NCBI GenBank assembly: GCA_030456405.1
Contig: JAKDNQ010000137.1
Span: 1 to 6,140 of the forward strand
DNA length: 6,140 nt
Reading direction: 5' to 3'
Source: Nitrospira sp.
GTDB taxonomy: Bacteria; Nitrospirota; Nitrospiria; Nitrospirales; Nitrospiraceae
Shown: one piece after another, positions 1 through 5,831 of the stretch
How positions within the stretch are numbered: the first letter of the stretch is position 1
Layout: each line of letters opens with the position of its first letter
Notes under the pieces: model-generated
Databases searched by the model: none
What the model was told of the DNA's origin: nothing
The model's input: the letters and a program-made list of their open reading frames with translations, nothing else
Program-made: the position numbers and the translations under genes

Positions 1-401
1 ACCTCTGAAAGACCCAGGTCCGGCCAATTATTCTTGTCGAAGCCTGGCGCATTCTTCAGATCTTTCTTGTGTACATCCAGCGAAAGCTTTTTGTCCGTGT
101 GATCCAGACGCAGTGCTTCCCAAGGTACGGCAAAGTATTTGTCTCCGATACCGGCAAATCATCCGAATTCGAGCACGGCATACTCGACAGCGCCTTCCTC
201 GGCATCGATGACCAAATCCTTAATGTCCCCCAGCTTTTTTCCATCGATGCCTTCCACATTCATCCCAAGAAGATCGCTGGCTTTTAAGACATCGCTCTTG
301 TCCCCTGCTTGCGCTGTGAGGCCGAATGCTATGAGCGTGACGATGAGGGCGACACATGTCAGAAGAGGAAACACTTTTTGGCTATGGTCTTGCCTATCCA
401 T
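1..401 (-). pseudogene. PRC-barrel domain protein with signal peptide, interrupted by in-frame TGA; 3' end beyond window
   Basis: This is an exported small PRC-barrel protein of unknown specific role. ATG at 401 is chosen because an AGGAG lies 7 nt upstream and a Sec signal peptide follows: hydrophobic core about residues 11-29, likely cleavage after AQA at 32. Residues 38-80 form the first half of the PRC-barrel (VLKASDLLGMNVEG, GKKLGDIKDLVID, EYAVLEFG). Codon 81 is TGA (159-161). The same frame then stays open for 52 codons to the window edge and encodes the rest of the domain (FAGIGDKYFAVPWEALRL, then LKNAPGFDKNNWPDLG). Family members usually read FGGF at the break, so TGA most simply derives from GGA by one base change. 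As written, only an 80-residue product (159-401) would be made. A sequencing error or read-through are alternatives. It lies downstream of the dehydrogenase across a repeat element and may be a separate transcription unit. Confidence 0.8.
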
Positions 402-408
402 GATATGA

Positions 409-413
409 CTCCT
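409..413 (-). promoter_or_regulatory. Ribosome binding site of the PRC-barrel gene
   Basis: The minus strand reads AGGAG here, 7 nt before ATG 401. It decides the start in favour of 401 over the in-frame ATG at 455. That longer start would add residues encoded by repeat DNA (including VFPHPV) ahead of the signal peptide. The site sits at the very end of the intergenic repeat element. Confidence 0.7.
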
Positions 414-790
414 AACAGGATGCGGAAAAACTCGATTGTGCATAATACGGCGCAATCAGCTTACGTGGCGTGTCGCTGTCAGAATAGCCCTCAGGATGCG
501 CAAAAAGGCCACGGTTCTCACCCGCCCAGCCCCGGCGCGCCAAGACGCGCCGTTCCGCAGGCAAGGCCGCAGTGAGGTCGCAAGGCGACGAATAAGGAGC
601 CTCACGTTTGCGGACGGGCGCGAGTTGGTGAGCGGCCTGTGTCTTAGAGGCGAGGAGGTACGGACCGCACTTTGTGAGGCCGTTCGCCCATATAATAGAT
701 CTTGGCGAGCGGAAAATACCCTCCCGCACGTCCGAGCCTCTGAGCGATGCGAGAACGCCGCTGGCTGACTTTTTCCGCATCCTGCTAAGG
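411..790. repeat. Intergenic repeat element with terminal inverted repeats (possible Nitrospira-type repeat or MITE-like element)
   Basis: The gene-free stretch between the dehydrogenase stop and the PRC-barrel gene is bounded by 15-bp perfect inverted arms: CAGGATGCGGAAAAA at 416-430 and its reverse complement at 770-784. The similarity extends outward imperfectly (CCTAA versus CCTTAG). A third copy differing at one base lies at 492-506 in the left-arm orientation. The interior holds a GC-rich hairpin (533-552), another short inverted pair (GCCTCAC 599-605 / GTGAGGC 674-680), and a segment around 729-757 reading GAGCCTCTGAGCGATGCGAG then AACGCCGCTGG. I recall that segment from repeats abundant in Nitrospira genomes; this is unverified. 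No transposase, tRNA or convincing coding region was seen. The TATAAT at 691-696 on the plus strand has no acceptable -35 partner. The element could affect mRNA ends between the two genes, but I see no classical terminator. Confidence 0.65.
533..552. other. GC-rich hairpin inside the intergenic repeat
   Basis: CGGCGCG (533-539) and CGCGCCG (546-552) form a perfect 7-bp stem around the 6-nt loop CCAAGA. No T-run follows on either strand, so it is not a Rho-independent terminator by itself. It is better read as part of the structured repeat. Confidence 0.5.
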
Positions 791-1978
791 TTCTTTATAA
801 CTGATTCGATATATGACCCCTGCCGAATCGTCTGAAACCAACAGAGCGCCATCCGGCATGACGAGAACATCAGCGGGGCGTCCCCATGCTGTTTTCCCCT
901 GCAGCCATCCATCTGCAAAAACAGAATATTGGAGTTCTCCTTGTTCATCTTGGGCCACGAGCGTGATTCGATAACCGATTTTCTCACTCCGATTCCACGA
1001 GCCATGCTCGGCAATAAAGATTTGTCGCTGGTATTTCTGAGGGAACATGGCGCCGGTGTAAAAGCGCATACCCAGCGAGGCGACATGGGGGCCGAGCGTG
1101 ATGGCAGGCGCGGCGAATTCGCCGCAAGCATGTTTGCGGCCGTACTCAGGATCCTGGATCGTTTCCCCGTGGCAATAGGGATACCCAAAGTGCAGCCCGG
1201 CCTTCGGCGCATGATTGAGTTCATCCGGCGGTTGATTGTCTCCGAGCCAATCACGACCATTATCCGTGAACCACAAGTCGTGGGTCGTGGGGTCCCAATC
1301 GAAGCCGACCGAATTTCGGACTCCTCGCGCGACGATTTCGTAACCGCTTCCATCAGGATTCACACGGGCGATCAAGGCATAGCGGTCTGGATCGGGTTCA
1401 CATATATTGCAGGGCGCTCCCACCGGCACATAGAGTTTCCCGTCGGGACCGAAGGCAATAAACTTCCCTCCATGATGCGCCTCTTCCGGAAACACATGCT
1501 TCAACGTGGACGGCGCGGGCGGATTCGTCAGCCGTTGTTCGATCTTGTCGTATCGCAAAATGCGATCCACAGCGGAGACAAATAACGAGCCATTTCGAAA
1601 GGCGACGCCCATCGGCATGTGTAACCCGCGGGCAATCGTGAGCACTTCGTCAGCGCGCTGATCGCCATCCTTGTCGATGACGGCATAGACGGCGCCTTTC
1701 TCCTTGCTGCCGACGAACAGAGTGCCGTTCGCCCCAAGTGCCATACCACGCGCATTCGGAACATTGTCCGCATAGATCGCGATGGAAAAACCGGGAGGCA
1801 GCGTGATTGTATCGAGAGGGAGGGAAGCGGCATCGACCCGGTTCTCGACGAAGAAGAGAGTCATGAACGAGAATACCAGCGCAACAACAGCACTCATCAT
1901 TCTGTTTTTGTTCAGGTGGTCCCTGTTCATAGTGGCTACGAGCACTATCGCCGGACTGCTATCCATACGCCGGCTCAT
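785..1978 (-). CDS. Exported sorbosone/soluble glucose dehydrogenase-family beta-propeller, probably PQQ-dependent
   Basis: Predicted periplasmic sugar or aldose dehydrogenase of the sorbosone dehydrogenase / soluble-GDH superfamily (six-bladed propeller that binds PQQ). The 397 residues contain a hydrophobic segment at 29-43 with a likely signal cleavage near VDA at 50. Propeller motifs follow in order: PPGF 61-64, HHGGKF 168-173 (supplying the family's putative catalytic His), FGPDGKLYV 176-184, CNIC 190-193, RGVRNSVGFDWDP 218-230, DNGRDWLGDN 239-248, AEHGSWNRS 323-331, WGRPADV 365-371 and VSDD 381-384. Cys190, 193, 269 and 285 could form disulfides. ATG 1978 overlaps the pqqE stop as ATGA. 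In-frame ATGs at 1930 and 1900 would give a shorter, more typical signal peptide, so the start is uncertain. Position directly behind pqqE supports PQQ use; the substrate cannot be told from sequence. The TAG stop lies at the border of the repeat element. Confidence 0.88.
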   Translation of the reverse strand: MSRRMDSSPAIVLVATMNRDHLNKNRMMSAVVALVFSFMTLFFVENRVDAASLPLDTITLPPGFSIAIYADNVPNARGMALGANGTLFVGSKEKGAVYAVIDKDGDQRADEVLTIARGLHMPMGVAFRNGSLFVSAVDRILRYDKIEQRLTNPPAPSTLKHVFPEEAHHGGKFIAFGPDGKLYVPVGAPCNICEPDPDRYALIARVNPDGSGYEIVARGVRNSVGFDWDPTTHDLWFTDNGRDWLGDNQPPDELNHAPKAGLHFGYPYCHGETIQDPEYGRKHACGEFAAPAITLGPHVASLGMRFYTGAMFPQKYQRQIFIAEHGSWNRSEKIGYRITLVAQDEQGELQYSVFADGWLQGKTAWGRPADVLVMPDGALLVSDDSAGVIYRISYKEP

Positions 1979-3075
1979 GCTTGAGAGAACCCTCGACCTG
2001 TCCGATATTCGAACAGGATCGGCGAGTCGGCTGCATGATTCGCCTGGATTCGGGCGGATTCAATCTGTCCATGATCAGGCGAGAGAGAACAAACCGGATC
2101 GATCGCGAAGGCGTTCCCCGTCACATGAAAGGCCTGACAGCGGCATCCGCCGAAGTCTTTGGCGCGGCGATCACAGCTTCGGCATATTTCGGGTAGCCAT
2201 CCTTCTCCACGGAACTGATTGAAGCCCACTGAATGATGCCAGATATCCGCGAGGTCGCGCGTCGTGACGTGGTCAAAACGCAATCCTGGTAGGGTGTGCG
2301 CCAGATGACATGGGAGCGCAAGCCCTTCGGGATTCACCACGATAAACCGGCGTCCCCACCCATCCATACAAGTTTTAGGATAGGCCGAATAATAGTCCGG
2401 CGTGACGAAGAGCACTTCCATTCTTCCTCGAAGCCGTTGCTTCGCCTCAGCCGCAATCGTTCGCGCAGTTTCGACCTGCTCGCGAGTGGGCAACAATGCA
2501 TCACGGTTCTTGAGAGCCCATCCAAGGTACTGCGCGTTCGCCAGCTCAAGTCGATCGGCGGAAACGCACTCGGCCAGAGCGATCAGTTCTGCGATCTCAC
2601 CGATATTGTCGCGATGGAGCACGACGTTCAGGGTCAGCGGGAGTCCCAGCGATGTGACCCATTGCATGACCTCAAGCTTCCGCTGGAATGAGGGTGCTCC
2701 GGCAATCCGGTCAGATTTTGTCGACCGCGAACTTTGCACAGACACTTGTACGCCATTGAGTCCGAGTGCCGCGAACTGATACAGCCGTTCGTAGGTCAGT
2801 GGAATGCCGCTGGTGATTAGGTTCGTATACAACTCCAGCCGGCTCGCCCTCTCGATGAGCGATTCTAGATCATCCCTCAACAGCGGCTCCCCCCCTGTCA
2901 AGTTGAGCTGGACCACCCCAAGCGCTTCCGCCTCTTCGAAGACACGAAGCCATGTCTCGGTGTCGATCTCTCCCTGACCGGCATAGCCAGGAGGATTTGA
3001 ACAATAGGGACATCGTAGCGGACACCGATAGGTAAGCTCGGCGATTAAGGTGTAGGGTCGATACTCATCGTTCAT
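1975..3075 (-). CDS. pqqE: PQQ biosynthesis radical SAM enzyme PqqE
   Basis: Cytoplasmic radical-SAM/SPASM enzyme that makes the first PQQ-committed bond, a carbon-carbon cross-link between Glu and Tyr of PqqA, with PqqD as peptide chaperone. The 366 residues fit the family. The SAM-cluster motif is C18-x3-C22-x2-C25, followed by GGEP at 61-64. The C-terminal SPASM domain has all expected auxiliary-cluster ligands with the spacing known from the Methylorubrum enzyme: C236, C256, C298, C301, D307, C311, C313 and C329, including the unusual Asp ligand. SPASM landmarks such as GWGRRF, RSC and GGCRCQA are clear. The start codon overlaps the pqqD stop (ATGA) and has AAGG 6 nt upstream; the stop overlaps the dehydrogenase start. 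No residue is missing, so it should be active. Confidence 0.97.
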   Translation of the reverse strand: MNDEYRPYTLIAELTYRCPLRCPYCSNPPGYAGQGEIDTETWLRVFEEAEALGVVQLNLTGGEPLLRDDLESLIERASRLELYTNLITSGIPLTYERLYQFAALGLNGVQVSVQSSRSTKSDRIAGAPSFQRKLEVMQWVTSLGLPLTLNVVLHRDNIGEIAELIALAECVSADRLELANAQYLGWALKNRDALLPTREQVETARTIAAEAKQRLRGRMEVLFVTPDYYSAYPKTCMDGWGRRFIVVNPEGLALPCHLAHTLPGLRFDHVTTRDLADIWHHSVGFNQFRGEGWLPEICRSCDRRAKDFGGCRCQAFHVTGNAFAIDPVCSLSPDHGQIESARIQANHAADSPILFEYRTGRGFSQA

Positions 3076-3365
3076 GACACACCTTGAAGCAGGCCGCGAC
3101 CGGCAAGGGCCTCCAGAAACTTGTATACCTCTCGTCTGATTTCGCTGGGAGACGCGTCATCATAGGTCCCGGTGAGACGATCCACCATCTCATCCACCGT
3201 CCATTCTCCTGTGCAAAGACGGGCTATTTCCGTCGCTGTTCTATTGAGCTCAAGCCCTGTTTCCGGGTACAGGAGCAGCTCGCGACCGGTCAGCCGGTCC
3301 ACACGAAGGCGAACTTTGGGACTAAGACGGGGTCTGGCTTTGTCGCCTGCCATGTTGTTGAGCAT
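3072..3365 (-). CDS. pqqD: PQQ biosynthesis peptide chaperone PqqD
   Basis: Small winged-helix RiPP recognition protein that binds PqqA and delivers it to PqqE. The 97 residues match the PqqD pattern: RPRLSPKVRLRVDRLTGRE (11-29, first beta strands), LLLYPETGLELNRTATEIARL (about 30-50), CTGEWTVDEMVDRL (51-64) and the C-terminal helices DASPSEIRREVYKFLEAL (70-87). Start ATG 3365 has AAAGG 6 nt upstream. The alternative ATG at 3353 would remove four residues only. The gene overlaps the end of pqqC by 44 nt in another frame and shares ATGA with pqqE, fitting translational coupling. It is a stand-alone protein, not fused to PqqC or PqqE as in some organisms. Confidence 0.95.
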   Translation of the reverse strand: MLNNMAGDKARPRLSPKVRLRVDRLTGRELLLYPETGLELNRTATEIARLCTGEWTVDEMVDRLTGTYDDASPSEIRREVYKFLEALAGRGLLQGVS

Positions 3366-4095
3366 AGGTCGCCTTTATTCCCGGTGGCGATTCGACATAG
3401 GTGAGAGAGATCTCATCGAGCAGATACCACAGAATGTCCGTCTTCTTGATCAGGGCATCCACACATCGTTTCTGCATCTCATACGTGAGGGCGTGCTGAA
3501 CGACGAATTCAACGGCCTGCTTAGAATCGATGCCCGCACGGATGATACGTCGCTGAAAATACTCCAAGGCTTCTGCCCTCACCCAGGGATAATGATACTT
3601 CCACGCCTCAAGCCGCCGGGCCATGAGCGTCGGAGCAAACAACTCAGTGAGTGAAGAAGCCACCGCTTCGAGAAGCGCCGAGTCACGGACGAACTGCACG
3701 TACCCATCGCAGGCGAGTCTGACGCCCGGAAGCACTGACCGGAAACTCCTGACCTCTTCAACGTCGAGACCCACGCCTCGGGCCAACTCGAGCCATGACA
3801 TGAGTCCGCCCTCATCTTCCTGCAACCCATCATGGTCCTGAATGCGGAGGAGCCAGGTTCGTCGAAAGTTCGGGTCTTCGGACTTCGACAGGATCAAGGC
3901 ATCCTTGATCGGGATCCGCGTTTGATAGTAGTAACGGTTCAGCACCCATTGTTGCAGCTGTGTCTTTGTCAAATTTCCCTCGTGCATGAGCTGATGGAAG
4001 GGATGACGGTCATGGTAGCGAGCGGAACCTGCACGCGTGAGCCATTCCACGAAGGCTTCTTGTGACAGCGGTCCTCGATGTTGATGGTCCTTCAC
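3322..4095 (-). CDS. pqqC: PqqC, final-step PQQ synthase (TenA/heme-oxygenase-like fold)
   Basis: Cofactor-free oxidase performing ring closure and eight-electron oxidation of AHQQ to PQQ with O2. GTG 4095 is preferred over ATG 4131: it forms a GTGA overlap with the pqqB stop, has GGAG 8 nt upstream, and gives 257 residues, near family length. Numbered from this GTG, active-site residues known from Klebsiella PqqC are Y27/H28 (Kp Y23/H24), R54, Y57/Q58, K64, R84, H88 (H84), Y132, E151, R161, Y179 (Y175), R183 (R179) and K218 (K214). The exception is M158, which occupies the place of Kp His154 (ELFAPTLMARR versus ELFAPQIHQSR). Family motifs HDRHPFH, DHDG, LPGV and HYPW are intact. The C-terminal tail after residue 236 is variable. 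Otherwise an ordinary PqqC. Confidence 0.95.
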   Translation of the reverse strand: MKDHQHRGPLSQEAFVEWLTRAGSARYHDRHPFHQLMHEGNLTKTQLQQWVLNRYYYQTRIPIKDALILSKSEDPNFRRTWLLRIQDHDGLQEDEGGLMSWLELARGVGLDVEEVRSFRSVLPGVRLACDGYVQFVRDSALLEAVASSLTELFAPTLMARRLEAWKYHYPWVRAEALEYFQRRIIRAGIDSKQAVEFVVQHALTYEMQKRCVDALIKKTDILWYLLDEISLTYVESPPGIKATYAQQHGRRQSQTPS

Positions 4096-5015
4096 AGCCT
4101 CATCTCCATCCCGTCCCACGCGACGCTCCATCCGGCTGCCTCAACGATCTTTCGCTCGGGAGAATCCTCCCTCAACATCGGATTGGTATTATTGATATGG
4201 GTGAAGACTCGCTGTGGAGCCGTGAGCTTCGAGAGCCTCGCAAGACTCCCTCTTTCCCCCCCGACAGACCAATGGGCCAGATCCTCGGCTGACTTCTCGA
4301 GGAAACCCGGACCGGAGAGTTCATCGCTCGACCAGAAGGTCCCGTCGAACATGACGCAATCCGCATCTGCCAACCCTTCGAACACCTCGGTCGTGATCCT
4401 TCCGACCGCTGAGAGATAGGCCAGCACTCGCCCATTGGTGGATCGGCGAAACCTGAGTCCCACATTCAATTCCGGATCAAGAGGCGAAACGAGTCCTTCC
4501 AAATGAATGGGCGGTTTTCCCGGAACGGCCATGGCTTTCACGCTCATTCCTGACGGACGTCCGTCTGCGCATAGCACGGTTTCCTCAACCCCGAGTTTTA
4601 ACGTTCGCCACGTCACCTGATCGGCAAAGCGCTGCAGAGTTCGATAGAAGACATTCCCCTCGGTGAATCCACGACGCACAGACTCAGTCGCGTAGATCAC
4701 AAGTCGATGATTCTCCCGGAGAGAAAGGAGTCCTAGACAGTGATCCAGATCGCCGTTAGTCAAAAATATCGCCTGGATCGGTGTCGTGCGCGCATTCCCC
4801 GGATGGAGGGGGCTGAAGCTCTCAATCTGTGAGCGAATGTCCGGAGACGCATTGATAAGGAACCAGTCTCCGTCATCCGTGCTGAGACCGACCGATTCCT
4901 GCGTTCGAGGAATCGCATCGATCAACCCATCGCGGACGCCACGACAATGAAAGCAGGCGCAATTCCATTGCGGGAATCCACCGCCGGCCGCCGATCCTAG
5001 GACCCGAATGATCAT
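4092..5015 (-). CDS. pqqB: PqqB, metallo-beta-lactamase-fold hydroxylase of PQQ biosynthesis
   Basis: Non-heme iron enzyme of metallo-beta-lactamase fold that hydroxylates the tyrosine ring of the excised Glu-Tyr intermediate before PqqC acts. Starting at ATG 5015 the protein has 307 residues; an adjacent GTG at 5018 would add one. It begins with the hallmark VLGSAAGGGFPQWNCACFHC, whose C19, C21 and C24 supply the structural zinc site. The metal-site motif TNGDLDHCLGLLSLRE (86-101) shows the PqqB form, which lacks the first histidines of the usual HxHxDH. D224 (VMFDGTFW) and H273 (FTHINNTNP) complete the conserved set, and the C-terminus SPERKIVEAAGW...WDGMEMRL is typical. It follows pqqA by 18 nt with only a weak GGAT ribosome binding site, and overlaps pqqC by GTGA. 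Confidence 0.96.
   Translation of the reverse strand: MIIRVLGSAAGGGFPQWNCACFHCRGVRDGLIDAIPRTQESVGLSTDDGDWFLINASPDIRSQIESFSPLHPGNARTTPIQAIFLTNGDLDHCLGLLSLRENHRLVIYATESVRRGFTEGNVFYRTLQRFADQVTWRTLKLGVEETVLCADGRPSGMSVKAMAVPGKPPIHLEGLVSPLDPELNVGLRFRRSTNGRVLAYLSAVGRITTEVFEGLADADCVMFDGTFWSSDELSGPGFLEKSAEDLAHWSVGGERGSLARLSKLTAPQRVFTHINNTNPMLREDSPERKIVEAAGWSVAWDGMEMRL
4104..4107 (-). promoter_or_regulatory. Ribosome binding site of pqqC
   Basis: The minus strand reads GGAG here, 8 nt before GTG 4095. It lies inside the pqqB coding sequence and supports the GTG start that overlaps the pqqB stop, rather than the ATG 36 nt further upstream. Confidence 0.55.
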
Positions 5016-5033
5016 CACAATTATCCATCGATG

Positions 5034-5168
5034 TTAGTGAGGGGCAGTCATAATGCGATCTTCCGAAGACGGCGCTGTCATATCGGGACTGTCCGCAAAG
5101 TCATCTTGATACGAGTTGATCTCCGCATCCATTTTCACTTCCACGAACGATGGTGTTTCCCAGTCCAT
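5034..5168 (-). CDS. pqqA: PqqA, PQQ precursor peptide with extended C-terminal tail
   Basis: Ribosomally made precursor whose Glu and Tyr side chains become the PQQ skeleton. ATG 5168 is chosen because an AAAGGAGG lies 6 nt upstream and the resulting peptide starts MDWETPSFVEV, like other PqqA. The 44 residues contain E16-INS-Y20, the conserved ExxxY, at the same residue numbers as in Methylorubrum PqqA. Twenty-four residues follow Tyr20, where familiar PqqA peptides (about 22-30 aa in total) have roughly 3-9. The tail is acidic and contains MTAP twice (30-33, 40-43). An in-frame upstream ATG at 5225 would add 19 residues but has no family support. It heads the pqq block; the 81-nt gap before it may hold the operon promoter, though I could not recognise one. 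Confidence 0.93.
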   Translation of the reverse strand: MDWETPSFVEVKMDAEINSYQDDFADSPDMTAPSSEDRIMTAPH

Positions 5169-5174
5169 GTGCTT

Positions 5175-5182
5175 CCTCCTTT
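5175..5182 (-). promoter_or_regulatory. Strong ribosome binding site of pqqA
   Basis: The minus strand reads AAAGGAGG here, 6 nt before ATG 5168. It is the strongest ribosome binding site of the pqq genes and contrasts with the weak one of pqqB, as expected if much more precursor peptide than enzyme is needed. It fixes the short PqqA start. Confidence 0.8.
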
Positions 5183-5249
5183 CAAAATACGATGGGCACA
5201 AAGATGCGTAAGAAACCGCAGCCATTCCGATCGCGGAGGATGCGCGAAA

Positions 5250-5801
5250 TCAGCGCGTGTCGCTCGAGCGCTTTAAGAAGTCCGCCAATTCGCTGGCATG
5301 GGTTTCGGTTTCGCCCAGAATATCCAGTAAGATCTCGCGCGTGATGAGGTCCTTCTCGCCGATCTCCCGGATCAACGCTGTGTAGACTTCCACCTGCCGC
5401 CGTTCAAGCAGCAGATTTTCAACCACCATTTCTCTGAGCGTCGTCCCCTGCTCGGGATGAACCCCTACGGCGGCGGCTTTCCCAGCGATCTCTTGAAGGT
5501 CGAAGATCGGCACACCACCCAACTGCTGAATCCTTGTGGCCAACCGATCAGCATGCTCAAGTTCCTGCGTCGCGTGAGATTCAAATTCCGATTTCAACCC
5601 CGGCGACAACAGCGATACCGCCATGTACCCATGCTGTTTATATTGCAGATAACTGATGATTTCCATCGATCGAAGGCGATTGAGCGAGCTGGCAACTTTA
5701 TGAGGGTCCGAGAGATACTGGTTTGTGATCGGGCCCTGCTCAACTGCGCTCTGAATTTCTCCATCCGTCGTACCGGGCTGGCTCTTGAGTGATTGTGTCA
5801 T
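5250..5801 (-). CDS. Ferritin-like (bacterioferritin/Dps-type) four-helix protein
   Basis: Probable diiron ferritin-like protein involved in iron handling or oxidative protection; the exact class is not assigned. ATG 5801 is preferred over ATG 5825 because AAGGAGG lies 8 nt upstream; it gives 183 residues. A polar N-terminal 35 residues precede the four-helix domain. Compared with E. coli bacterioferritin, E47, the E80-x-x-H83 pair (ATQELEHADRL) and E133 (VENLLLERR) can be matched to E18, E51/H54 and E94 with good spacing. In the last helix the expected ExxH reads T165-E-T-H168 (ILGETETHASEL), so the second-site Glu appears to be Thr unless E164 or E166 substitutes. LGGVP (95-99) is typical of bacterioferritins. 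No signal peptide was seen. It lies 30 nt downstream of the proline-rich gene and 81 nt upstream of pqqA. Confidence 0.82.
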   Translation of the reverse strand: MTQSLKSQPGTTDGEIQSAVEQGPITNQYLSDPHKVASSLNRLRSMEIISYLQYKQHGYMAVSLLSPGLKSEFESHATQELEHADRLATRIQQLGGVPIFDLQEIAGKAAAVGVHPEQGTTLREMVVENLLLERRQVEVYTALIREIGEKDLITREILLDILGETETHASELADFLKRSSDTR

Positions 5802-5809
5802 CGATTGTC

Positions 5810-5816
5810 CCTCCTT
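5810..5816 (-). promoter_or_regulatory. Ribosome binding site of the ferritin-like gene
   Basis: The minus strand reads AAGGAGG here, 8 nt before ATG 5801. It sits inside the coding sequence that would result from the upstream ATG at 5825, so it argues for the shorter protein. Confidence 0.7.
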
Positions 5817-5831
5817 CGGCATCATGCCTAG

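Noticed and set aside
671..696. Possible promoter with TATAAT at 691-696 in the repeat
   Set aside because: The nearest TTG-type hexamer is only about 14 nt away and poor in match. No gene starts downstream on that strand.
436..768. 110-codon plus-strand open frame within the intergenic repeat
   Set aside because: It lies wholly inside the repeat element, is very Arg-rich and has no domain. Its end (RASERCENAAG) is simply translated repeat. This kind of frame is a frequent false gene call.
412..1353. 313-codon minus-strand open frame overlapping the dehydrogenase and the repeat
   Set aside because: It runs out of frame inside the well-matched dehydrogenase. Its product shows no recognisable domain, and its end is repeat-derived sequence.
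929..1585. 218-codon plus-strand open frame
   Set aside because: It is antisense to the dehydrogenase, whose propeller motifs run through the same DNA. It has no domain or ribosome binding site of its own.
3172..3654. 160-codon plus-strand open frame
   Set aside because: It is antisense to pqqD and pqqC, both of which are clear family members.
4096..4131. ATG at 4131 as the pqqC start
   Set aside because: It would add 12 charged residues with no family match. The GTG at 4095 has a GGAG and a GTGA overlap with the pqqB stop.
5169..5225. Extension of PqqA to an ATG at 5225
   Set aside because: The strong AAAGGAGG lies inside this extension just before ATG 5168, and PqqA homologues begin at the MDW-like position.
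5169..5249. Terminator or promoter between the ferritin-like gene and pqqA
   Set aside because: Only a 4-bp GCGC/GCGC pairing without a T-run and a lone TATTTT without a -35 were seen, too weak to annotate. No sigma-54 pattern was found either.
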